Shown: positions 56,720 to 64,000 of the stretch, in pieces
Position numbering within the stretch: position 1 is the stretch's first letter
Layout of the letters: every line of letters starts with the position of its first letter
Assembly (NCBI GenBank): GCA_964423875.1
Contig: CAYRGS010000003.1
Location: 32,218-96,217 of the forward strand
DNA from: CAYRGS01 sp964423875
GTDB taxonomy: Bacteria; UBA8248; JACPRG01; G963555815
DNA: 64,000 nt
Reading direction: 5' to 3'
Program-made: the position numbers and the translations under genes
Notes under the pieces: model-generated
Databases searched by the model: none
The model's input: the letters and a program-made list of their open reading frames with translations, nothing else
Told to the model about the DNA's origin: nothing

Positions 56720-58143
56720 CGTTGAAAAAGCCGGCCGCCGGCCGCGATCAAACCATCCCGAATCACCGGGGCCAGCGGGCCCGGGAGCTGGGAATCGATC
56801 CCTATCCCGCCCGCTGTCACGCCAAAACCCCCGTCTCGACGATCCTCGAACCGGGTGCTTTGGAAGAGGGTTGGGCTGCCGGCCGGATTCGCGGGATCAG
56901 ATCCCATGAGGGGGGCCGGTCGATCGTCCTGTCCGACCTGACGGGAAGCCTGAGGGTCCGGGTGCGCCCGGAGGGGCTTCCCAGCGCCAGCCGGAAGGTC
57001 CTGGCGTTCATCCAGCCGGGCGACATCATCGAAGCGCGCGGCCGTCTTTCAGAAGGGGAATTTCTCGCAGATGAGGTCCGGCTTCTCGCGGCCGCGACCG
57101 AGCCGGAAAAAGCGGGCGGGGGGGGAGGGGGGGCTGGAATTCCCGGGGCCGGGCGGCTGCGGCTCCGCGCAAGTCTCCTGAAGGCCGTCCGGGGATTTTT
57201 CGACGGCCGCGGATTTCTCGAGGTGGAGACGCCCGCCCTGCTCGCCGCGCCCGATCCGGCCCCGCACCTGGATTCCTTCGTCACCGAGTACGCCGACACC
57301 CGGGGCCAGCGGCGGTTCTTCCTCCAGACCTCGCCCGAGCTCCCGATGAAGCGCCTCCTCGGCGCCGGCCACGAGCGCATCTATCAGATCGCAAAGTTTT
57401 TCCGGAACGGAGAACGGACCACCTTGCACAACCCGGAGTTTACGGGGCTCGAGTGGTACGAGGCCTACGCGGACTATCGGTCGGCCATGGAGACCGCCGA
57501 AACCCTGGTGGCATCCGTCACGAAAGAAGTCCTAGGCGAGACCCGGTTGCGGGTTCGGGGCGACACCCTCGATCTGAGTCCGCCCTGGGAGCGCATCCGT
57601 GTTCGCGACGCCTTCATCCGCTACGCCGGAATCGACCTCCGGGCGTGCCTGAGCCGGGCGGACCTGGCGGAATCGGCCCGGAAGGCGGGCGTTACCGTCA
57701 CCCCGGACGACTCGTGGGAGGACCTGTTTTTCAAGATCTCCCTGGAGCGCGTCGAGCCGATGTTGGGCCGGTCGCGGCCAACCCTGCTCTTCGATTACCC
57801 GGCGCCCCTGGCCCTGCTGGCGAAGCGAAAGACCGACGACCCGGCGGTCGCGGAGCGATTCGAGGTCTTCGCGGGGGGCATGGAGCTGGCCAACGGTTTC
57901 ACCGAGCTCAACGATCCGGCCGAGCAGCGCGCCCGCTGGGAGCGGGAGCTGGACGTTCGGCGAAGCGGAAATCCCGACGCCTCCCCCCCCCCGCCGCTGG
58001 ACGAGGAATTCCTCGAAGCCCTGGAGGGTGGTGTCCCCCCGGCGGCCGGCGTCGCGCTGGGCCTGGACCGGTGGATCATGCTGCTGGCGGACTGTGCGGA
58101 CATCGGCGAGGTCCTGTGCTTTGCGTTCGAGGCCCAAGGCTGA
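56716..58143 (+). CDS. epmA: Lysyl-tRNA-synthetase-like EpmA homologue with N-terminal OB domain
   Basis: 475 residues, TTG start overlapping the panE stop. The catalytic core is of EpmA/GenX type: FLEVETPALLAAPDPAPHLD, FFLQTSPELPMKRLLGAGHE, FFRNGERTTLHNPEFTGLEW (motif 2) and GVALGLDRWIMLLADC (motif 3). EpmA attaches (R)-beta-lysine to elongation factor P. Unlike standard EpmA (about 325 residues) it has about 130 residues in front with RELGIDPYPARCHAKTPVST and GRIRGIRSHEGGRSIVLSD, matching the OB anticodon-binding domain of LysRS. A Gly-rich linker is encoded by G8-A-G7. It could modify EF-P, charge a tRNA, or bind RNA; not decidable here. Confidence 0.75.
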   Translation: MTLKKPAAGRDQTIPNHRGQRARELGIDPYPARCHAKTPVSTILEPGALEEGWAAGRIRGIRSHEGGRSIVLSDLTGSLRVRVRPEGLPSASRKVLAFIQPGDIIEARGRLSEGEFLADEVRLLAAATEPEKAGGGGGGAGIPGAGRLRLRASLLKAVRGFFDGRGFLEVETPALLAAPDPAPHLDSFVTEYADTRGQRRFFLQTSPELPMKRLLGAGHERIYQIAKFFRNGERTTLHNPEFTGLEWYEAYADYRSAMETAETLVASVTKEVLGETRLRVRGDTLDLSPPWERIRVRDAFIRYAGIDLRACLSRADLAESARKAGVTVTPDDSWEDLFFKISLERVEPMLGRSRPTLLFDYPAPLALLAKRKTDDPAVAERFEVFAGGMELANGFTELNDPAEQRARWERELDVRRSGNPDASPPPPLDEEFLEALEGGVPPAAGVALGLDRWIMLLADCADIGEVLCFAFEAQG

Positions 58144-58210
58144 GCGTCGCGCGTTCTCTCTCGCGAATGGAAAACAGGGATTTTCGGGCGCCTTCCCGGA
58201 ACGGGGGACC

Positions 58211-59129
58211 ATGAGGGTGAACATCGGGTCGAGATGGGCCGCCGCCGCGCTCGGTTTGGGATCTCCCCGGGGCCTGCTCGCTCCCCCCCCTCCCCTTCCC
58301 ACCGGGGTTTTTTGAGGCGTATCTCAATCACCCGGGGCGCACGCTCAAGGACACCGTCCATTTGCTGGTGCGGAAATCTGGCGGCGAAAGACGGAAGGCC
58401 CTCGAAACGATCCTCCGGGGCCTGGGCGTCCGCTACGAAGTCCAGCGTTACCCGGACGCGACCGGGTCGGGCAAAGGGGCGAATCTCTTCTTCGACCTCG
58501 GCGGCGGCGCGAAGACCCTCATCGTTTCCGCCCACCATGACGCCGTCCCGGGCAGTCCCGGCGCGAACGACGACGCCTCGTGCGTCAGCGCGATCCTGGA
58601 CGCATCCACTAGACTCCGGCGAACGCCGCCGGCCAATCTGAAGGTCCGGTTCATCTTCTTCAACGACGAGGAAAGCGGCCTGAAGGGGTCGAAGGAATAC
58701 ATCCGCGCCCATGACCTGAAAAACGTTCTCGCCATGTTCAGTCTGGAGCTCTGCGGCATCGGGGACGCGGCGGCGGTCTGGGAGTCCGAAGAGACGGAGA
58801 GAAAAACCCCGGCGATCCGGACGCTCCTTGAAACCCTCGAAGAAAACAACGTCGCCCACCTCGTGGAAGGAGAAATCCCGAAATTCGGCTCGGACCACGA
58901 GTCTTTCAGGAAGGCGGGGATTCCCGCGCTGGCCCTATCCATCTTCCCGAAAAAGGAAGAATCGATCCTGCGGGAATTCATTTTCAACCCGGGCTCGCCC
59001 AAGTGGGCCGACCGCGGGAGCCGGCCCTCCATCTTTCGGCACTACCACACGCCGAACGACACGGCCGACCGATTGCGCGAGGGCGCGATGGCCTTGATGT
59101 CGGAGAACATTTATCGGACGGTCTTGTGA
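58211..59129 (+). CDS. Secreted M28-family zinc peptidase, frame interrupted at a C8 run
   Basis: The frame 58362-59129 encodes the core: VSAHHDAVPGSPGANDDASC (His, Asp ligands), IFFNDEESGLKGSKEYI (Glu-Glu), SDHESFRKAGIPAL and RHYHTPNDTADRL (His ligand). The same frame extends back to about 58290 with PPGFFEAYLNHPGRTLKDTV, but has no start. A good start, ATG 58211 after GGGGG, opens a signal-like segment (RWAAAALGLG) in another frame that meets the core frame if the C8 run at 58283-58290 had one C fewer. So the gene is either phase-variable, mutated, or mis-sequenced at the run. Probable aminopeptidase outside the cytoplasm. Confidence 0.7.
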
Positions 59130-59236
59130 CTGGACCAAACGCTCAAAAAATCGAAGCGGGTCGTTTCAGGGCGCACCGCAAACCGGCAAACCCGGCCACG
59201 GCCATATCTTCGGGACCTCCCGGATTCTTTGCCCGC

Positions 59237-59641
59237 TCATCCCCCCCCCCCTTCAGGCGGTTCGCCCTCCAGGATCACGCTGGCCAGGGCCAGGTCCCGG
59301 GAGTGGGACAGGCTCAGGTGCGCGCGGCGCACCCCCAGGGCGTCGGCCACATCCCGGGCGACGCCCGTGAACCGCAGCGTCGGGGCGCGACCCTCTTCCC
59401 GGAGGACCTCTACGTCTCTCCAAGTGATCCCGCGCGCCCAACCAACGCCCAGGGCTTTCAGGGCCGCCTCCTTCGCCGCGAAGCGGACCGCAAAGTGCTC
59501 ATCGGGGCGTCCTTTCGACTCGCAATAGGCCCTCTCTCCGGGCGTGAAGACGCGGCGGTGGAACCGGTCGCCGTGCCTCCTGCCGGCTTGGGCCATCCGA
59601 TCGATTTCCAACAGGTCGGACCCGATCCCCAGAATCACCAC
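59237..59641 (-). CDS. acpS: Holo-[acyl-carrier-protein] synthase
   Basis: 134 residues from GTG 59641 (AGAGGC before it). ILGIGSDLLEIDRM with Asp9, and FAAKEAALKALGVGWARGIT with the metal Glu, are the AcpS signatures. It transfers phosphopantetheine from coenzyme A to ACP. A frame extends 56 codons further upstream but lacks family features. The C terminus (PPEGGGG-stop) is written by an 11-C run (59241-59251 on the plus strand), so its length depends on the run. Divergent from the small ORFs at 59808. Confidence 0.88.
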   Translation of the reverse strand: MVILGIGSDLLEIDRMAQAGRRHGDRFHRRVFTPGERAYCESKGRPDEHFAVRFAAKEAALKALGVGWARGITWRDVEVLREEGRAPTLRFTGVARDVADALGVRRAHLSLSHSRDLALASVILEGEPPEGGGG

Positions 59642-59716
59642 GCCTCTTCGCCTCCATGTTGGGCCGGCCGCGCCGCTCTCGGTCCGAAACCGCCGGGCCC
59701 GAAAACGCGATGAGAA

Positions 59717-59722
59717 ATTATA
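59717..59722 (-). promoter_or_regulatory. Candidate -10 box for acpS
   Basis: Perfect TATAAT on the minus strand (59722-59717), about 75 bases before the GTG; no convincing -35 box at 16-18 bases. On the plus strand TTGGAT (59762-59767) and TAAATT (59785-59790), 17 apart, could serve the gene at 59808. Confidence 0.4.
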
Positions 59723-59807
59723 GGCCGATTCCGGTTTGACAGAAAAGTTACATCTCTCCCGTTGGATTCCACAGGCGAGGCGAATAAATTTGGAGTCAAG
59801 GTGAGCC

Positions 59808-59999
59808 ATGCGCGTACATCAGAGCGGTGAGAAGAGGGCGCGGAGGCGATTCCAGATCATCCTGGGATTGAGCGTTTTGATCCCTTGCGCCCTTCTGGGC
59901 GCCCTCGCGGTGCACATCCTCCGCTCCCGCGAGGCCCAAATGCTCGAAATGGCCCGATCCTGGGACTGGAACTGGGGGCGGACGACCCGTTGCTCCTGA
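59808..59999 (+). CDS. Small single-pass membrane protein, unknown
   Basis: 63 residues. A basic start (HQSGEKRARRRF) is followed by one hydrophobic helix, IILGLSVLIPCALLGALAV, then a short charged segment (HILRSREAQMLEMAR) and a Trp-containing end. AAGGTGAG precedes the ATG. It could be a complete small protein or the remaining N terminus of a sensor. It lies 24 bases before the secreted Met-rich ORF in the same reading phase, upstream of msrP. Confidence 0.45.
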   Translation: MRVHQSGEKRARRRFQIILGLSVLIPCALLGALAVHILRSREAQMLEMARSWDWNWGRTTRCS

Positions 60000-60023
60000 T
60001 CGGCCCCCATCGAGGAGAAGTCA

Positions 60024-60272
60024 ATCACGCGTAAGAGATTCATCATTTCTTTAGCCCTGGTCCTGTTATCCGCTCTCAGCATTCCCGCCCTTTCCACGGA
60101 GATAAAAAAAGAGGAGATGGTCAAGAAAGAAGCTCCGATGAAAGCGGACGGAATGTCGAAGAACAATGGGATGATGATGAAAGGCGACAAAACCAAAAAG
60201 ACCGAACGATGGACAAAGAATCGAAATAACAGGCGGGTCTGGACCCTTGGTCCTATGATTCATACCATGTAG
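60024..60272 (+). CDS. Small secreted Met/Lys-rich peptide (MrpX-like candidate)
   Basis: After CGAGGAGAA and six bases the frame begins ATC-ACG-CGT-AAG, i.e. (I/M)TRKRFIISLALVLLSALS, a good Sec signal peptide ending near IPALS. The mature part is short, Lys/Glu-rich and Met-rich: KKEEMVKKEAPMKADGMSK, NNGMMMKGDK; six Met in about 38 residues. No ATG/GTG/TTG start fits, so ATC is either a rare start or a sequence error. Near the end, a one-base shift would give MDKESK-stop at 60229 in place of the basic run-on tail to 60272. Lying just upstream of msrP it resembles Met-rich hypochlorite-scavenging peptides, or MXKDX-repeat proteins. Confidence 0.55.
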   Translation: MTRKRFIISLALVLLSALSIPALSTEIKKEEMVKKEAPMKADGMSKNNGMMMKGDKTKKTERWTKNRNNRRVWTLGPMIHTM

Positions 60273-60328
60273 GATAAAAGGGTGAGACGTCCTTTCACCC
60301 CCATCGGGGGACGGAAAAGGAGGAATCC

Positions 60329-61309
60329 ATGCGGTACCTGAAAAAGCCGGAATGGTCGATCCCGGAGCGGGAGGCGACCCCGGAGTCCGTCTTTCTGGAT
60401 CGCCGGAAATTCCTGGCGGGAAGCCTGAGCGTCGTCGCGGGGGGCGTCCTAGGCGCGCACGGCCTCGCGGGGACCGCGGAGGCCAAGACCAAGCCGCCCA
60501 AAGACATGACCTTGGACCTCTACCCGGCGAAACGGAATCCCGCGTTCACCTTGGACCGTCCGCTGACCCAAGAGGCCGTGGCGGCCAAATACAACAACTT
60601 TTACGAGTTCGGCGGGACGAAATCGATTCACCTTCTCGTCAAGCGACTCAAGACTCGTCCCTGGCAGGTGAAGGTCGGAGGCCTCGTCCGGAAGCCCAAG
60701 ACCTACGACATCGACGACCTCATTCGTGCCATGCCGCTGGAAGAGCGCCTCTACCGGCTCCGGTGCGTGGAGGCGTGGGCCATGGCGATCCCGTGGACCG
60801 GTTTCCCGGTCTCCGCCCTCATCCGGGCGGTCGAGCCGAAGAGTGACGCCAAGTACATCAAGATGACCACCTTCCTCAACCGGACAGTGGCCCTCGGCCA
60901 GCTCCAAATCTGGTATCCCTGGCCCTATGTCGAGGCTCTGACCCTCGAGGAGGGTCTGAACGACCTTGCCCTGTTCGTGACCGGCATCTACGGTAAACCC
61001 CTGCCCCAGCAACACGGCGCGCCCATCCGGCTCATTACGCCGTGGAAGTACGGCTTCAAGAGCATCAAGTCCATCGTCTCCATCGAGTTCACGGACAAGC
61101 GGCCGAAGAGCTTCTGGGAAAAGGTTGCTCCCAACGAATACGGCTTCTGGGCGAACGTGAACCCGAAATTCCCCCACCCGCGCTGGTCGCAAGCATCCGA
61201 GCGGATGCTCGGCACCGACGAGCGCAGGCCCACGCAAGTCTTCAACGGCTACGGGAAGTGGGTCGCCTCGATGTACCCGAGCATGAAGGACCGGAAGTAC
61301 TTCATGTAG
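60329..61309 (+). CDS. msrP: Protein-methionine-sulfoxide reductase, molybdopterin catalytic subunit
   Basis: 326 residues. A Tat signal (DRRKFLAGSLSVVAGGVLGA) precedes the sulfite-oxidase-fold domain; Cys146 in YRLRCVEAWAMAIPWTGFPV ligates molybdenum, and KYIKMTTFLNR with WPYVEALTLEEGLNDL follow as in MsrP/YedY. It reduces Met sulfoxide in periplasmic proteins. The usual heme partner MsrQ (YedZ) is not encoded next to it. GGAGGAATCC precedes ATG 60329. TTGGTC (60247) and TAGGAT (60270), 17 apart, are a weak promoter candidate. Confidence 0.92.
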   Translation: MRYLKKPEWSIPEREATPESVFLDRRKFLAGSLSVVAGGVLGAHGLAGTAEAKTKPPKDMTLDLYPAKRNPAFTLDRPLTQEAVAAKYNNFYEFGGTKSIHLLVKRLKTRPWQVKVGGLVRKPKTYDIDDLIRAMPLEERLYRLRCVEAWAMAIPWTGFPVSALIRAVEPKSDAKYIKMTTFLNRTVALGQLQIWYPWPYVEALTLEEGLNDLALFVTGIYGKPLPQQHGAPIRLITPWKYGFKSIKSIVSIEFTDKRPKSFWEKVAPNEYGFWANVNPKFPHPRWSQASERMLGTDERRPTQVFNGYGKWVASMYPSMKDRKYFM

Positions 61310-61413
61310 CGAGCCCGCGGGTTGCCGGATTCCCCCGATGCTCAAGGGTTTCGGGCAGAGAGCGCATCCTTCGCCCAAAACCCGCTTTTGGATACCGTTG
61401 AATCGAAACGACA

Positions 61414-62700
61414 ATGAGTTCGAGGCAGGCACACCTTTCCGCCGTATACGCCAATGCCAAAGGCGAAATCTTCGACGTTCCCAGTCTGGACATGGCGGGC
61501 CTTTCGGGGGATAACCTGGTCCGCCCGGACGATGAGGAGCTTACCCCCCTTCCGGACGGAAGCAAGTTCTTCCTCCTGCCCGGCGGGCGACCCATCGGCT
61601 GGGACCCCCAAGGCAAGGCGTTTTCCCCGGCTCCGGAGGGCCTGACGGCCGTATCGGCCTTCCCGGCCCCGGGCTTTGCCCGCACCCTGCTTCCCGCCGT
61701 GGACTTTTCCGGCGCGCGGACGCCGCTTCCCCTATGGGCTTACACCGCCATTGGGTGGAGGGAAGACGGATTTGTGGCCGCCGCCGTCCGGGTGGACTCG
61801 AGCCGCAAGCAGGACCCCGAGCGCTACGACGATCGTGAGCTGGAGGTCCTCGTGAAACGCCGGCTCGCGGAAGACCCGGACAGCCGGCTCCTGGCCCACG
61901 TGGCCCATTGCGCGACCGAATATCACTGCTTCGCGGCCAAGAACCTCTTCTACCGGCGGTGGGAGGCGCCCCTACCAACAACGGCCGTGTGCAACGCCGA
62001 TTGCGTGGGGTGCATCTCCTTCCAGCCGGATGGGGAGTTTCCCGCCTCCCACAACCGAATCGCCTTCATCCCGGAGGTGGAGGAGCTCGCCGCGTTGGCC
62101 GCGCCCCATCTGAACGAGGCGGAGGACGCCATCGTCAGCTTCGGCCAGGGTTGCGACGGTGACCCCTTGATGCAGACTCCGCTCCTGAAGGCGGCCATCG
62201 GACGCATCCGCTCGGAAACGGACCGGGGCGCGATCCACCTGAACACCAACGGGAGCCTGCCCGACGCCCTGACGGAACTGGCCCGGGCGGGGCTGGACAG
62301 CGTCCGCGTCAGTCTCAACAGCGCGCGGGCGGAGGTCTATGCCCCTTATTATCGGCCGAAGGATTACCGCTTCTCTGACGTCCGGGAGACCATCCGCCGG
62401 GCGGTGGCCGAGGGACTGTTCGTGTCGCTGAATTACCTGATCTTTCCCGGCGTGACCGACCGGGAGGAGGAGATGGAAGCCCTGGAAGCCCTCATCGAGG
62501 GGTCGGGCCTTCACATGGTCCAGACGAAGAACCTCTGCATCGACCCGGCGCTTTACCTGAACACCGTCCCCCCCGCGCGGGGCGGGGTCATCGGGATCGC
62601 GGGCTTTCTGGATCGGCTCCGGGAGCGGTTTCCGTCCCTGGACGTGGGCTACTTCAACCGGCCGAAGGAGCGGTTCTCTTTTGTCCGGGGCGGTGGATAG
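61414..62700 (+). CDS. Radical SAM protein of unknown function
   Basis: 428 residues. The radical SAM cluster motif is Cys193, Cys197, Cys200 (CNADCVGC), followed by FGQGCDGDPLMQ, IHLNTNGSLPDAL and SVRVSLNSARAEVY, the beta strands of the SAM barrel. The first 190 residues form a separate domain (VYANAKGEIFDVPSLDMAG, LLPGGRPIGWDPQG) that carries Cys166 and Cys172. No C-terminal SPASM cluster. This two-domain family occurs in several anaerobes; I do not know its substrate. 104 bases after msrP with a hairpin between (61346-61383). Confidence 0.85.
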   Translation: MSSRQAHLSAVYANAKGEIFDVPSLDMAGLSGDNLVRPDDEELTPLPDGSKFFLLPGGRPIGWDPQGKAFSPAPEGLTAVSAFPAPGFARTLLPAVDFSGARTPLPLWAYTAIGWREDGFVAAAVRVDSSRKQDPERYDDRELEVLVKRRLAEDPDSRLLAHVAHCATEYHCFAAKNLFYRRWEAPLPTTAVCNADCVGCISFQPDGEFPASHNRIAFIPEVEELAALAAPHLNEAEDAIVSFGQGCDGDPLMQTPLLKAAIGRIRSETDRGAIHLNTNGSLPDALTELARAGLDSVRVSLNSARAEVYAPYYRPKDYRFSDVRETIRRAVAEGLFVSLNYLIFPGVTDREEEMEALEALIEGSGLHMVQTKNLCIDPALYLNTVPPARGGVIGIAGFLDRLRERFPSLDVGYFNRPKERFSFVRGGG

Positions 62701-62777
62701 CAGCCGATGGGCGGAGTCACCGCGGGGCATTGACACCCCGCCATTCATTGCGGGGAACCGTTGGTGAGAAATGCCGC

Positions 62778-63149
62778 CTATCCCACCTCCTGAATGTAAT
62801 TCACAAGGATGGTCGTCGTCAGTCAGATAAGCGAGGTCCACCGGCTTCGTGACGTAACCGGCGGCCCCTTCCTTCATCGCCATCCTGACGACCTCCTCCT
62901 CGTGCACGATGGTCAGCATGATGATCCGGACATCCGGTCAGCGGCCTTCATCCGGGGAAGCGCCTCCAGGCCGCTTATGCCGGGCATCCGGATATCCAGG
63001 AGGACAAGATGGGGCTGGAAGGCTTTCAGCTTCGCCAGACCTTCCTCACCATTGTAGGCGACTTCGACCTCATTCTCCTGTGCGATCAGCAACGTTTTCA
63101 GGTCCTCGCAGACCATCTCCTCGTCATCGACGATGAGGATTCTTGCCAT
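62778..63149 (-). pseudogene. Single-domain response regulator, broken by two frameshifts
   Basis: From ATG 63149: ARILIVDDEEMVCEDLKTLL, HLVLLDIRMPGISGLEALP (phospho-acceptor Asp), then a lost base near 62933 shifts the frame; DVRIIMLTIVHEEEVVRMAM and GAAGYVTKPVDLAYL (conserved Lys) continue in a second frame; a 4-base duplication (ctgactga, near 62815) shifts it again before TTTILVNYIQEVG-stop at 62778. Restored, it would be a complete CheY-like receiver. Two independent lesions, one of them a duplication, argue for real decay rather than a sequencing error. Confidence 0.8.
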
Positions 63150-63167
63150 TGTCTTCGCCCCCTATCA

Positions 63168-63260
63168 CTAAGAAGCCGCGGGCAGCTCGATGGTGAACGA
63201 GGCGCCCTCGCCCGCGACACTTTTCACATCGATCCGGCCGCCGTGATTTTCTGGTAATGT
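63168..63260 (-). pseudogene. C-terminal remnant of a histidine kinase
   Basis: The frame ending at 63168 encodes ENHGGRIDVKSVAGEGASFT and IELPAAS-stop, the G2-box end of a HATPase domain. Upstream of ENHGG the family would read GLGLSIVKGIV; instead unrelated sequence (YIQHVTLP) begins. All the rest of the kinase is missing. It lies 18 bases before the broken response regulator. Confidence 0.75.
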
Positions 63261-63494
63261 CACGTGTTGTATGTAGAAGTCCGAAGAAGGTTTGTTCCCC
63301 ACTGGGTCTTGAGGCGGGGATGACCGGATCCCTCCTGAGAGCAGAAAGATCATTTGCTGCGCTGAAATTCATTTCGTGAAAATGTGGCATGGATTGAAAG
63401 CCGACTCTAAATAGACGAACAATAGCGATATCGGAATTCCTCACGACAGGCGTGTGGGACTGAGATCGAAACAGTGTGAATTGGAGAAGTGCAA

Positions 63495-63704
63495 GTGGTT
63501 CAAGGAACAGTAAAGTGGTTTAATGACTCGAAGGGTTTTGGTTTCATCTCGCCCGGGGAAGGTGAAGAAGACGTTTTCGTTCACCACACGGCCATTCAAG
63601 GAGAGGGCTTCAAGTCTCTTACGGAAGGAGATTCTGTCTCCTTCGACATCACGGAGGGTCCAAAGGGACTCCAGGCATCCAATGTGCAGAAGATGTCGGG
63701 TTAA
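63495..63704 (+). CDS. Cold-shock protein (CspA family)
   Basis: 69 residues. VQGTVKWFNDSKGFGFISPG and EEDVFVHHTAIQGEGFKSL carry the RNP1 and RNP2 RNA-binding motifs of the CSD fold. Acts as an RNA chaperone. GTG 63495 is preferred: GGAGAA lies six bases upstream and it gives the usual family start; the GTG six bases earlier is too close to it. The leader 63261-63494 is long enough for the temperature-responsive 5' UTR known for cspA, but no cold-box is recognised. A strong terminator follows. Confidence 0.93.
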   Translation: MVQGTVKWFNDSKGFGFISPGEGEEDVFVHHTAIQGEGFKSLTEGDSVSFDITEGPKGLQASNVQKMSG

Positions 63705-63728
63705 TTACAAATCCTGGACAGAAGATTC

Positions 63729-63761
63729 AAAAAGGCGGCCTGATTCAGGCCGCCTTTTTTT
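63729..63761 (+). terminator. Rho-independent terminator after the cold-shock gene
   Basis: GGCGGCCTG, loop att, CAGGCCGCC, flanked by five A and seven T: a 9-bp GC-rich stem extended by A-T pairs, then a T run. Between it and the next gene (63762-63945) I see only the GGGATATATCCT near-palindrome at 63896. Confidence 0.95.
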
Positions 63762-63945
63762 ATTTTCGATTCAGCCGACAGGGAAAGCTGTCATCCGGAT
63801 TCGGCGGCGACCAAGCCCTGAATGGGAAAATCCACACCCTCAAACCTTGTGGCCGAATCCCCAAGAGGTTGCTCGCTTTGACTTCCAGGCCACGGGGATA
63901 TATCCTAAACCACGCTGAGGGGAACCCTAGACAGGAGGATTGACT

Positions 63946-64000
63946 GTGGATTGGGATGAATTCAGAAACCGCCGAAAGTCCAACGGGGGAGAGGGTCCAC
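63946..64000 (+). CDS. Start of a probable HflK-like gene (cut by window end)
   Basis: AGGAGG at 63933-63938, seven bases, then GTG 63946 and 18 codons reading (M)DWDEFRNRRKSNGGEGP. The opening 'DW(D/E)' with a basic, Gly-rich lead is typical of HflK, the SPFH-domain partner of HflC that regulates FtsH. The segment is too short to be sure. Confidence 0.4.
   Translation, partial: MDWDEFRNRRKSNGGEGP

Overview
The window is a high-GC bacterial chromosome segment, most likely from a metagenome-derived or draft assembly: there is one 10-N scaffold gap at 28186-28195 and several frame disruptions. The envelope genes (Kdo-transferase-like protein, O-antigen ligase-like protein, paired HtrA proteases) indicate a Gram-negative (diderm) cell. 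A ferredoxin-dependent 2-oxoglutarate oxidoreductase, class I two-subunit fumarase and E. coli-type isocitrate dehydrogenase in one block would fit an uncultured anaerobic or microaerophilic lineage (Nitrospinota/Tectomicrobia-like groups come to mind), but no rRNA or tRNA is present, so the taxonomic guess is weak.

Layout. 1-176: 5' part of a DUF3090-like gene. 555-15691 (all minus strand): a surface glycan/LPS cluster with two GT4 glycosyltransferases, asparagine synthase, a Kdo-transferase-like enzyme, two dissimilar CMP-sugar synthetases, a GT2, a NeuB-type nonulosonate synthase, a MurJ-type flippase, a GT39-like enzyme, an NDP-sugar epimerase and an O-antigen ligase. Several of these genes start with TTG or GTG inside the stop codon of the gene before. 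15936-21143 (minus): panB behind a strong terminator/possible attenuator, a wrecked SH3/caspase-like gene, a carboxymuconolactone decarboxylase-like protein and two tandem secreted HtrA proteases. 21393-27043: sugar isomerase, lepA (damaged), lepB, and convergent pdxA-rsmA.

27499-40148 (all plus) is the metabolic core: icd, mdh, fumarase alpha and beta, sdhCAB, sucCD, korAB, covering every step between isocitrate and oxaloacetate with a ferredoxin-linked 2-oxoglutarate step; citrate synthase, aconitase and ATP-citrate lyase are not here, so direction cannot be decided. ndk follows. 41036-45739 is a second glycan locus (nucleotidyltransferase, GT2, GT39-like, GT4) whose last gene carries a 33-nt poly(C) run just after its start codon.

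46170-49393 is a thiamine-precursor uptake locus with a clear TPP riboswitch at 47257-47338 and a downstream hairpin that would hide the ribosome binding site of the permease gene. An aldo/keto reductase and an MFS transporter follow, then folate genes (folC, folP, folE2), panE, a lysyl-tRNA-synthetase-like EpmA homologue with an extra OB domain, a secreted M28 peptidase interrupted at a C8 run, and acpS.

59808-62700 may form a periplasmic methionine-oxidation repair unit: a small membrane ORF, a short secreted Met/Lys-rich peptide, the Tat-exported molybdoenzyme MsrP, and a radical SAM protein of unknown function. The right end has remains of a two-component system, a cold-shock gene with a strong terminator, and the first codons of an HflK-like gene.

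Features that run across the window: about ten G or C homopolymers of 10 nt or more, several at gene starts or ends; three copies of a roughly 120-bp GC-rich palindromic intergenic repeat, one of which supplies the C terminus of the O-antigen ligase; and frequent TTG starts overlapping upstream stop codons.
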